Made by a program: the position numbers and the translations under genes. From contig NZ_CP106738.1 of assembly GCF_025639885.1 (NCBI RefSeq), positions 1,550,001-1,614,000 of the forward strand: DNA of 64,000 bases, written 5' to 3'. How positions within the stretch are numbered: the stretch's first letter is position 1; every line of letters begins with the position of its first letter. This DNA comes from Roseovarius pelagicus. GTDB lineage: Bacteria > Pseudomonadota > Alphaproteobacteria > Rhodobacterales > Rhodobacteraceae. Shown piece by piece: positions 38,576 through 45,795 of the stretch. The notes under the pieces are model-generated. The model ran no database searches and was not told where the DNA came from. It saw nothing but the letters and a program-made list of their open reading frames with translations.

Positions 38576-39385
38576 TCAGTCCCTCTTGCGCTGCAAAAGT
38601 TGCGACACCAGCAGCATCAAAATCGAAAATCCGATCAACAGGGTAGAAATCGCCGCGATGGTCGGATCGATCTCGTCGCGCAAGGCCAGAAACATCCGCC
38701 GGGTCAGCGTTGCCTTGTCCCCACCCGCAATGAGCAGCGCGATCACCACTTCATCCAGCGATACGATAAAGGCCAACAGCGCCGCCGACAGGGCCGAATT
38801 GCGAATCTGCGGCAGCGTTATCGTCAAGAACGCCCATGGGCGTGATGCCCCCATGGACCGCGCGACCATTTCCTGATTGATGTCAAAGTTGCGCATACCC
38901 GCTGTGACAGTAATCAACACCAACGGAATAGCCAAAACCGAATGGGCCAGCACCAACCCCATAATCGTACTGTTGAGACCTACGGGTGCGAAGCTCAGAA
39001 AGATGCCGACGGCAAGCAGGATCACCGGGATAATCATCGGCAAGGTCAACAAGATGCTGATATAGCGGCCCGCCTTGGCCCGTGCCACATGCAGCCCATA
39101 GGCCGCCAGCGTCCCGACAACCGTAGCCACGACCATTGTCAGGCTCGCAGCCTGAAAGGATACCGCCGTCGCGCGCCGCCACTCGAGCGATGAGAAATAC
39201 GCGCGGTACCATCGGAACGACCATTCCTGCGGCGGAAACTCCAGATAGCGAGAGTTCGAAAAACTCATCGGCACGACCATCAATGTCGGGCCGACGAGAA
39301 ACAAGACCACAAGCCCGCAGAGTATATAGAGCCACAAGCGTTGCAGATGGGTGACTTGGGTTTCTGTCGCAGGTCCTCTTAGCAT
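38576..39385 (-). CDS. ABC transporter permease (PotC-like)
   Basis: A 269-residue inner-membrane permease with six TM segments. The ABC coupling motif is in the loop around QEMVARSMGASRPWAFLTITLPQIRNS (quoted as QEMVARSMGAS and LTITLPQIRNS). It is PotC-type by order and length. The ATG at 39385 lies one base past the upstream permease stop. It would form the channel with the product of 39387-40271. Confidence 0.92.
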   Translation of the reverse strand: MLRGPATETQVTHLQRLWLYILCGLVVLFLVGPTLMVVPMSFSNSRYLEFPPQEWSFRWYRAYFSSLEWRRATAVSFQAASLTMVVATVVGTLAAYGLHVARAKAGRYISILLTLPMIIPVILLAVGIFLSFAPVGLNSTIMGLVLAHSVLAIPLVLITVTAGMRNFDINQEMVARSMGASRPWAFLTITLPQIRNSALSAALLAFIVSLDEVVIALLIAGGDKATLTRRMFLALRDEIDPTIAAISTLLIGFSILMLLVSQLLQRKRD

Positions 39386-39386
39386 A

Positions 39387-40271
39387 TCACTTTGCCCCCG
39401 TCGCAGCAGAGGCACCAGTCAGTTTGGCAAACGCCCAAAGGATGCTCAGCGTCATTACCAACAACACCACACCCAGGGCACTCGCCGCGCCCCAATCGGC
39501 ATAGACAGCCATCGATCTCTCGATCTGCATCGCCCACATCATCACGCGCCCCCCGCCCAGCAAGGCCGGCGTCACATAGAAACCCAGTGACAGAACAAAG
39601 ACCAGAATCACCCCTGCACCCAGCCCTGAATAGGTCAATGGCACATAAATCTGCCAGAAGGCCCGCGTCGGCGATGCGCCCAGATTTGACGCTGCTTTCA
39701 TCAGGCCGGTATCGATTGCCTTCATGTTGGCATAGAGCGGCAACACCAGAAACGGCAGCATGATATGCACCATGCCGATGGCCGTGCCGGTAAAGTTATG
39801 GACAAGCTTGAGCGGCGCGTCGATCACCCCCCATTCCATCAACCATGTGTTTATCACCCCCCGACGTTGCAACAGCACCAGCCATGCATAGGTGCGCACC
39901 AACAAAGAGGTCCAGAACGGAAAGAGTACGCAGAGCATCAAAAGACTCGCCATGCGCGGCCCTAGCTGCGCACCGATATAAGCCAACGGATAGCCCAGCA
40001 GGATACAGATACCTGTGACCAGAAAAGCCAGTTCGAACGTCGTGATCAGTGTCAGCCTGTACGAAGGATGCAGCATGCGAGTGTAGTTTTGCAGCGTAAA
40101 ACCGTCATTGCCGTAGATTGACAGCCAGAACAGCCACGCGATGGGGACCAATACCAGTGACCCGACCAGAATGAAGGCCGGCAACGACAGGGACAGCAAT
40201 CCCGCCTGTTCCTTGCGCGCCTGACGTTCCAGCGCGCGCTTGTTGCGCGGTTCTGCCTCCGCGGCACTCAT
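39387..40271 (-). CDS. ABC transporter permease (PotB-like)
   Basis: A 294-residue inner-membrane permease with six TM segments after a basic cytosolic N-terminus. The coupling loop contains KAASNLGASPTRAFWQIYVP, the EAA motif of PotB proteins. The chosen start MSAAEAEPRN at 40271 overlaps the ATPase stop as ATGA. Upstream in-frame starts would run into the ATPase gene. Confidence 0.92.
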   Translation of the reverse strand: MSAAEAEPRNKRALERQARKEQAGLLSLSLPAFILVGSLVLVPIAWLFWLSIYGNDGFTLQNYTRMLHPSYRLTLITTFELAFLVTGICILLGYPLAYIGAQLGPRMASLLMLCVLFPFWTSLLVRTYAWLVLLQRRGVINTWLMEWGVIDAPLKLVHNFTGTAIGMVHIMLPFLVLPLYANMKAIDTGLMKAASNLGASPTRAFWQIYVPLTYSGLGAGVILVFVLSLGFYVTPALLGGGRVMMWAMQIERSMAVYADWGAASALGVVLLVMTLSILWAFAKLTGASAATGAK

Positions 40272-41404
40272 GACGCTTCCTTTGATACGATCACAGTGTC
40301 CTGAACCAGCCACCCCAGACGCACTTCACTTCCGGGTTCGGCCAAAACCTCATCGCTACGATGCTGGCGCCGCACCGCGATCTCGTGGTTGTCCTGAATG
40401 GTCACGTAAGTAACGATGCTGTCGCCCTGAAACACGTTCTGGCGGACAATACCGGTGATCTCGTTCATCTTCGGATCGACCGGTCCTTCTTGAATGTGCA
40501 GGTTTTCTGGCCGCAAAACCAGAGACTGTTGTGGTTTGCTGTCGTTCAGGGTCTCATTGGTTTTCAGTGCTTTTCCAAAAAGAGTGGCCTTACCGCCCGA
40601 GATCTCGACAGGCAGGGCATAGGTTTCACCGATGAAATTCGCGACGAAATAGGATTTCGGATGCTCATACAGGGTTTGCGGGGCGTCGATCTGTTGAATC
40701 TGGCCGTCGTTTATCACCGCGATCCGGTCCGACATGGTCAGCGCCTCACGTTGATCGTGGGTGACATAGACAGTGGTGATGCCCAGTTGATCATGCAGGC
40801 GGCGCACCTCGAATTGCATCTGTTCACGCAGGTTCTTGTCCAGCGCCGACAGAGGTTCGTCCATCAGCAGAATCCGCGGCTCGAAGATGATCGCACGGGC
40901 CAGTGCAACGCGTTGTCGCTGACCGCCCGATAACTCATCGATGCCCCGGTTCCCCATACCCGCGAGCTGCACCAGATCGAGTGCGCGCTCGACCTTTTGC
41001 GCAATCTCAGCCTTGGGAACGCTACGCAGCTTCAGCGGATAGGCGAGGTTTCCCGCAACCGTCATATGCGGAAACAACGCGTAATTCTGGAACACCATCC
41101 CGATGTCGCGCTTATGTGGGGGCAGTAGCAATATCTCACGATCACCAAAGCTGACCGAGCCGGAATTCGGGCGGACAAATCCCGCCAACACCATCAACAG
41201 CGTTGTCTTGCCCGATCCTGACGGTCCCAGCAGTGTTAGAAACTCACCGCTTCGTATGTCGACGCTGACATCATCGAGCGCACGAAACGCACCGTACGTC
41301 TTGACCACGTTCTGAACCGTGATTGGCAGCGCATTCGCGCGGGTTGCCGGTTCGGCCTGCGAGACCGAAGATGTCGTTTCTTTCTTATTGCTGGTGACTG
41401 CCAA
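40268..41404 (-). CDS. ABC transporter ATP-binding protein (PotA-like)
   Basis: A 378-residue ATPase for polyamine-type import. It has Walker A LLGPSGSGKTTLL (about 57-69), the Q-loop VFQNYALFPHM, signature LSGGQRQRVALARA (about 160-173), Walker B ILLMDEPLSALD and a C-terminal TOBE domain (about 290-370). The start is TTG 41404 with AGGAG 7 nt upstream. It is the first gene of a five-gene minus-strand operon (ATPase, two permeases, M20, oxidase). No regulatory site upstream is obvious. Confidence 0.94.
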   Translation of the reverse strand: MAVTSNKKETTSSVSQAEPATRANALPITVQNVVKTYGAFRALDDVSVDIRSGEFLTLLGPSGSGKTTLLMVLAGFVRPNSGSVSFGDREILLLPPHKRDIGMVFQNYALFPHMTVAGNLAYPLKLRSVPKAEIAQKVERALDLVQLAGMGNRGIDELSGGQRQRVALARAIIFEPRILLMDEPLSALDKNLREQMQFEVRRLHDQLGITTVYVTHDQREALTMSDRIAVINDGQIQQIDAPQTLYEHPKSYFVANFIGETYALPVEISGGKATLFGKALKTNETLNDSKPQQSLVLRPENLHIQEGPVDPKMNEITGIVRQNVFQGDSIVTYVTIQDNHEIAVRRQHRSDEVLAEPGSEVRLGWLVQDTVIVSKEAS

Positions 41405-41630
41405 ACCTTTACTCCTGCGCGTTTCTCTATCAAGACGTTATCGCGCCCTAGTAAGCTGTCAACCCGTAGCTTCGCTGCTGAGTTGCTCCTCAGTCGATGG
41501 TCAGTATCTCGCGCTATTTAAGCGACAGGTTGAGCCGAATAGGAGACCTGTCACGGGTTTGTACCGCTCTAGGTGCTCGTTTAAGCACCTTCCGCCAGAA
41601 TGTGACTGGGCTTTTCCAGCCTATACCAGA

Positions 41631-42126
41631 GTGCCGTCGGCCGGCGATCGCGCCGAGGTCAACGGCATGCAGATGTATTACGATGTTTCAGAGGTCGGCG
41701 ATTTGCTGATCGTATTGCACGGTGCCTGCATGAACATCCCGTCGATGGGCGAGATCATCCCGAACAGGTCGATCACTCGTGGCGGCCTCCGTCGCCTACG
41801 ATTGTGAAGGTTGGCAGCCAGCGTTCCGGGCGTTCGTCCCACAGGTGAATGTCAGGATGTTCTTGGAGGTGCCGCCTGCCGCCGCTCCGAACGGATTTCC
41901 GGCGCTCGTCAAGAAATTGATCGCGCTGGAACATTCGGTCGCGTTGTTTCGCCTGCTAGGCGGCGGCATGGGCGACACCGGCGACATGGGCCAGCCACTG
42001 CCGGGCTCGCGCCTTGCGGTCTTGCCGACGGCGTCCCACACTGCGGTCATCGCCCAATCCAATCTGATGCACACCTTCATCGAGTCCGTCTTTCAGCGCG
42101 AGACGCCCCAGGAATTGTTCGAGTAG
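41631..42126 (+). pseudogene. Alpha/beta hydrolase remnant with internal deletions
   Basis: Three pieces of one alpha/beta hydrolase appear in order. The N-terminus (about 41655-41768) has AEVNGMQMYYDVS and LIVLHGACMNIPSMGEIIP. A middle part in another frame (about 41775-41925) has LVAASVAYDCEGWQPAF. The C-terminus (about 41930-42126) has HSVALFRLLGGG and SRLAVLPTASHTAVIAQSN. Compared with the roughly 290-residue proteins I recall, the nucleophile-elbow region and the segment with the catalytic Asp are deleted, and the first junction shifts the frame. It cannot be active. Confidence 0.75.
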
Positions 42127-42189
42127 GACTGCGCCAGACCGGTTGCCGACGCGAATGCAAAGGCCAGAACAAAGACAAGGAGGAATACG

Positions 42190-42672
42190 ATGACCGACAT
42201 TATCAACTGCCTGTGGTTTGACCATGGCGAAGCCGGGAAAGCGGCGGAATTTTATGCCGCCACTTTTCCCGACAGCCATGTGGACCGCGTGAACCCCGCC
42301 ACCTCCGATTATCCCGGCGGCAAGGAGGGCGATGAACTGACCGTCGAGTTCACCGTTCTCGGTCGCAACTTCCTCGGGCTGAACGGCGGCCCGACCTTCA
42401 CACCGAACGAGGCCGTCAGCTTTATGATCGTGACCGAGAATCAGGAAGAGACAGACCGATACTGGGATGCGATTGTCGGCAATGGCGGACAGGAGAGCGC
42501 GTGCGGCTGGTGCAAGGACCGCTGGGGGCACTCGTGGCAGATCACGCCGAGGCTACTTCTCGATCTGACAACGGGTTCAGACCGCGACAAGGCCAAGCGC
42601 GCCTTCGAGGCGATGCTGACCATGCACAAGATCGACATCGCCGCACTTGAAGTGGTGGCGAAAGGAGAGTGA
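42190..42672 (+). CDS. PhnB-like VOC superfamily protein
   Basis: A 160-residue protein of the PhnB/3-demethylubiquinone-methyltransferase-like branch of the VOC (glyoxalase) fold. The start [26 protein letters not shown] (quoted as [20 protein letters not shown]), the [20 protein letters not shown] block and [15 protein letters not shown] are typical. GGAGGAATACG precedes the ATG. It appears intact, unlike several neighbours. Function of the family is poorly known. Confidence 0.88.
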   Translation: MTDIINCLWFDHGEAGKAAEFYAATFPDSHVDRVNPATSDYPGGKEGDELTVEFTVLGRNFLGLNGGPTFTPNEAVSFMIVTENQEETDRYWDAIVGNGGQESACGWCKDRWGHSWQITPRLLLDLTTGSDRDKAKRAFEAMLTMHKIDIAALEVVAKGE

Positions 42673-42676
42673 CCTG

Positions 42677-42801
42677 ATGGCAAAGCGCTACGAGGGTCGC
42701 TGCCGGACGGGTCCGAAATCGCGGCGATCAACGTCAATACGATCGATGTAGTCGAACCCAGAGCGCTGTCCCCGACGCAAGTCAACGGACGTTCAATGTA
42801 A
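42677..42801 (+). pseudogene. GFA-family (glutathione-dependent formaldehyde-activating-like) remnant
   Basis: An ATG at 42677 starts MAKRYEGRC, like the N-terminus of GFA/Mss4-fold proteins. After about 12 codons the reading jumps frame to LPDGSEIAAINVNTIDVVEP and VNGRSM followed by TAA (42799-42801), which resembles the usual GFA C-terminus. The roughly 100 codons between are gone. The assignment rests on short similarity from memory. Confidence 0.45.
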
Positions 42802-42825
42802 ACGAAACCCGAACAGGAGGATAAC

Positions 42826-43215
42826 ATGTCATATATAGATGGCTTCGTGATCGCGGTACCGACCGCGAACAAGCAGAAATTCATCGACCATGCCAAGCAG
42901 GGCGACAGCGTGTTCATCGATCTTGGCGCAACGCGCGTGGTCGAATGCTGGGGGGACGAAGTGAATGACGGCGAGATCACCGACTTCCGCAAGTCCGTGA
43001 AGGCCAAGGAGGACGAAACGGTCGTCTTTTCCTGGGTCGAATGGCCCAACAAAAAAACCCGTGATGCAGCCATGCAGACTATGACCGACTGGATGGAACA
43101 TCCGGAAAGGGCCGACCCGCGCATGGACCCCGAAAAGAACCCGATGCCCTTCGATGGCAAACGGCTGATCTATGGTGGTTTCGCACCGATCGTGGAGGTC
43201 GGAGACAAGGCATAA
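42826..43215 (+). CDS. DUF1428 family protein
   Basis: A 129-residue protein with the full DUF1428 pattern: MSYIDGFVIAVPTANKQKFI, CWGDEVNDGEITDFRKSVKA, VVFSWVEWPNKKTRDAAM and the closing MPFDGKRLIYGGFAPI. It has a ferredoxin-like dimeric alpha-beta barrel fold of unknown role. AGGAGGATAAC precedes the ATG. It is often found with PhnB, YCII and SRPBCC genes as here. Confidence 0.92.
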   Translation: MSYIDGFVIAVPTANKQKFIDHAKQGDSVFIDLGATRVVECWGDEVNDGEITDFRKSVKAKEDETVVFSWVEWPNKKTRDAAMQTMTDWMEHPERADPRMDPEKNPMPFDGKRLIYGGFAPIVEVGDKA

Positions 43216-43229
43216 GGAGAGGAAATCTG

Positions 43230-43331
43230 ATGCTGCTAAACACGGTAAAACTGCACCGCGTTGTTGCCGTCAAACCGAAGAAGGTCTGTCGCGCCTTTCT
43301 GGTACCCGATGCCGTGGCGAGCTGGCTGCCC
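43230..43331 (+). pseudogene. SRPBCC/AHSA1-family N-terminal remnant
   Basis: From ATG 43230, with GGAGAGGAA upstream, the frame reads NTVKLHRVVAVKPKKVCRAF and LVPDAVASWLP, the N-terminus of an AHSA1-type SRPBCC protein (normally about 150 residues). Similarity ends near 43331, where it meets the opposite-strand remnant at 43324-43447. The 3' part is lost. Confidence 0.65.
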
Positions 43332-43447
43332 AGCTGTCCGCCCGCCTCGGCGAAGAAATGCCGGAGGGGCGTCAGGTCTGGCTGAAACCTGATGTGGTCG
43401 ACATAGCCGTCGGGCGACACGTTCATTCCGAATACGAGTTTCGCCGT
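43324..43447 (-). pseudogene. DHFR/RibD-like N-terminal remnant
   Basis: On the minus strand, KLVFGMNVSPDGYVDHIRF and LRHFFAEAGGQLGSQLA match the N-terminus of dihydrofolate-reductase-like (RibD C-terminal domain) proteins. The expected start codon reads ACG (43447-43445). Similarity stops near 43324 where the SRPBCC remnant begins on the other strand. A single deletion removed the 3' ends of both convergent genes. Confidence 0.6.
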
Positions 43448-43476
43448 TCCCTTTCTCTCTCCACAAGGTTGAACGG

Positions 43477-43800
43477 TTACTTCAACGGCCATACTTCGAC
43501 GACGCCGTGCGCGACAGCGCAAGGAACCTGAGAGACCTTCTCGATGGCCTCTTCCAGACTGGCCGCCTCGATCACCGCGAAACCGGCGATCGGCAGATCG
43601 GCGGACATGAATGGGCCATCGCGTGTTTCCACGCCTGTGGCGTCCGGATTACGCACCTGCACAGGTGCGCAGGCAATGCCGACCAAAGCACCTTTCGAAA
43701 CCAATCTGGTATCCTGAGCATGCGCGGCGTCCCTGACGTCTTGAGGCGTGCGGTCGTAGCCTGCCTGATCGCCATAGCCGATGGTGATGAATTTAGGCAT
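43477..43800 (-). CDS. YCII-related protein
   Basis: A 107-residue protein with the YCII/DGPF fold: MPKFITIGYGDQAGYDR, then DGPFMSADLPIAGFAVIEAA (the DGPF-type core) and EVWPLK at the end. The longer open frame upstream is a shadow of the DHFR pseudogene; homology begins at ATG 43800. The family is cytosolic and of uncertain function, sometimes linked to extracytoplasmic sigma factors; no sigma gene is seen here. Confidence 0.85.
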   Translation of the reverse strand: MPKFITIGYGDQAGYDRTPQDVRDAAHAQDTRLVSKGALVGIACAPVQVRNPDATGVETRDGPFMSADLPIAGFAVIEAASLEEAIEKVSQVPCAVAHGVVEVWPLK

Positions 43801-43817
43801 GTTCCGGTCTCCATCTT

Positions 43818-44368
43818 CTATCGGGTGCGCACGAGGTGGGTGGCTGCTTCGGTCGCAACATATATCTCGTCGACCAGTCCGACCTGAGGATATTGCCGCA
43901 CCATCGAGACACCGCCGCCGATCTTGACGTTCTTGCCCCCGGCTTCGGACCGGGCCTGTTCCATCGCGGCTTCGATCCCTCCCGTGACGAAGTGAAAGAC
44001 CGTGCCGCCCTCCATCTCGATGGGGGCGCGCGGATAGAGCGTGAGCACGAAGGTCGGGGCGTGATACGGTGGGTTGCCGCCCCACCAGCCTTTCACATCT
44101 CGTCCGGCCAGTCGCCTCGGACCGGGCCGACCATGTTTCGGCCCAGTATGAAGGCGCCGAATCCCTCCATCGAGCGGGCCGCGAAATCGTTGTCGATTCC
44201 CTCTGATCCGCCTTCCTTGCCGATCATCTCGTGGAACCTCTTGGTGCCGAAATGCCATCCATGCAGTTCCATGCCGCGCTAACCGAGTGGGCTTTCGAGG
44301 TTCTGATCCGGCCCGGCGCCGTAGCCGTCGATCGAAAGTGATGATCCCGAAACGATCACCTTGGCCAT
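43818..44368 (-). pseudogene. Dihydrofolate-reductase-like (RibD domain) pseudogene
   Basis: Homology starts at ATG 44368 with MAKVIVSGSSLSIDGYGAGP. It meets an in-frame TAG at 44281-44279 and resumes as RGMELHGWHFGTKRF and MEGFGAFILGRNMVGPVRG. A frameshift follows near 44098 (DEM-stop against KGWWGGNPPYH), and the pieces continue through EMEGGTVFHFVTGGIEAAM to GLVDEIYVA. The end is replaced by an unrelated tail, so the family C-terminus is missing. At least three lesions make it inactive. Confidence 0.8.
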
Positions 44369-44423
44369 GCCATCTTCCTTTCCGTGTGCGTCTGCCGTGT
44401 GGCCGCGAAACGGTCCATCGGGT

Positions 44424-44768
44424 TCATGCCCGCCCCGGCTCTGCCAGAACGACAGCATTGCCGTCGGGATCGGAGAGCTTTACGAGGCTCGTCGAGGTCG
44501 CCGGTTCAACCGGCCCCGGGGCAAGCCCGGCGACGTTCAGGCGGCCCCGTTCATTGCGCAGGCCGTCGACGATAAGGGTGAGGGTGCCATGACCGGCGTC
44601 TTTCTCATTCTGGAACAGTTGCAGGCCAGCATGGTCGCCATGGTGCCATTCGGCAAGCCCGTCCATCGGTCGGGCATCGGGTGCGCGCCCGAACAATTTT
44701 TCGTACCATAGCAGGCTTTTTGCCAAATTGGAGCAATTCAAGTGGGCGTAGATCCTGACGATCGGCAT
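44424..44768 (-). CDS. VOC/glyoxalase-family protein
   Basis: A 114-residue single-module VOC protein. The start IVRIYAHLNCSNLAKSLLWY, the centre HHGDHAGLQLFQNEKDAGHG and the C-terminal VKLSDPDGNAVVLAEP are typical of glyoxalase/bleomycin-resistance folds. GGAGG precedes ATG 44768. It is divergent from hxlR-type regulator 44856 across 87 bp, so it is a likely regulatory target. Confidence 0.88.
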   Translation of the reverse strand: MPIVRIYAHLNCSNLAKSLLWYEKLFGRAPDARPMDGLAEWHHGDHAGLQLFQNEKDAGHGTLTLIVDGLRNERGRLNVAGLAPGPVEPATSTSLVKLSDPDGNAVVLAEPGRA

Positions 44769-44793
44769 CTCGGTCCTCCATTCTGTATGCATT

Positions 44794-44842
44794 TTGCAAG
44801 CAGTTGCGTTCTAGCAAAACCGTATCTATGTTGCAAGCAGTT
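44794..44842. promoter_or_regulatory. Two direct repeats, candidate HxlR operator
   Basis: TTGCAAGCAGTT occurs twice in the same orientation (44794-44805 and 44831-44842), 37 bp apart, inside the short gap between the divergent VOC gene and the HxlR regulator. The second copy ends 13 bp before the regulator start. HxlR proteins commonly bind repeats at their own promoter. Binding is inferred. Confidence 0.5.
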
Positions 44843-44855
44843 TACGGAGAGCCGC

Positions 44856-45362
44856 ATGACCAAGCCCGCCCGGTCCGGATGCCCGATCAATTTGACGCTC
44901 GAAACGCTTGGCGACAGTTGGAGCCTGATCGTCATTCGCGACATCATGTTCGGCGATCGGAGGCACTATCGCGATCTGCTCAATAACTCACTGGAGGGTA
45001 TCGCCTCGAACATTCTGGCGGACCGGCTGAAAAAGCTGGTTGCGGCTGGGCTGCTGTCGACCCGTCCCGATCCCGACCATAAACAAAAGACGATCTATAG
45101 CCTGACCGAAGCGGCCGTTCAACTGGTTCCGCTACTCGCCCAAATGGGCGCATGGGGTCGGCGTTTCACCCCGGCGACACGGGAATTGTCGATCCGCGCA
45201 CAGCTGCTCGAAGAGGGTGGGCCAGAGATGTGGGAGACATATATGGCCGAACTGCGCAGCATCCACCTAGGAGAAAAGATGCCTGAACGTTCCGTCCTGG
45301 CGGAGTTAAAGACCGCCTATGCGGCCGAAGTCGCAACGACCGATGATTGCCAGACGGATTAG
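44856..45362 (+). CDS. HxlR-family transcriptional regulator
   Basis: A 168-residue winged-helix regulator. The HxlR domain (about 8-95) shows CPINLTLETLGDSWSLIVIR, LNNSLEGIASNILADRLKKL and the wing DPDHKQKTIYSLTEAA. The Cys at position 9 is the redox-type residue found in many HxlR proteins. The C-terminal 65 residues are a longer tail than usual. ATG 44856 has GGAGAG upstream. It probably represses itself and the divergent VOC gene and may once have served the whole decayed cluster. Confidence 0.9.
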   Translation: MTKPARSGCPINLTLETLGDSWSLIVIRDIMFGDRRHYRDLLNNSLEGIASNILADRLKKLVAAGLLSTRPDPDHKQKTIYSLTEAAVQLVPLLAQMGAWGRRFTPATRELSIRAQLLEEGGPEMWETYMAELRSIHLGEKMPERSVLAELKTAYAAEVATTDDCQTD

Positions 45363-45795
45363 GCAATGACCTTTACTCGCGCTGGTTTCCATGATGCTGA
45401 ACTGCACCAGCACACTGGCCACTCCCGCATCGGAATCGTCACGGTGCGTAGGCGGAATGAACAATGAACAGGCCGTCTGATAGGATTCGTTGATTTTCAC
45501 GCGTGGCCATGCTGGCGGTCATATTTGGCGGCTAATGATGAAAAGAGCGCCAGACAAGGCAGACGGATTGCTGCGTCAATGGCGGCAGGGGCGTCAGCGG
45601 CCTTGGCTCTCCGTCGTCGCGCCACGTAAACAGTGCGTTCCCGGCAGATTTTCGACCTTGTGCAGCATCCGGTTCAGCCACCTCTCATTCTGCTTACGCC
45701 CGAGATCGATAGACGTTCCGCCCGCCCGGACCCGGCACCTGGCAGGGCATGGAACTTTCCCCGGCAACCCGACGTTGATGCTTGGGAGATATCAT
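45363..45795. other. Non-coding stretch before the fatty-acid operon
   Basis: These 433 bp hold no gene I can support. An open frame runs through much of it into fadE (from 45490), but its translation has no family resemblance, so I treat it as leader DNA. The fadE promoter should lie here; I see no convincing -35/-10 pair or FadR-like palindrome. The only firm element is GGGAG at 45784-45788, the fadE ribosome-binding site. Confidence 0.55.

Noticed and set aside
41405..41630. Possible mobile-element remnant between the ATPase gene and the decayed cluster
   Set aside because: I looked for inverted ends, target duplications and transposase motifs and found none.
45490..45795. A 102-residue N-terminal extension of the FadE-like protein
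   Set aside because: It shows no membrane helices or homology, and ATG 45796 has a well-spaced SD site.
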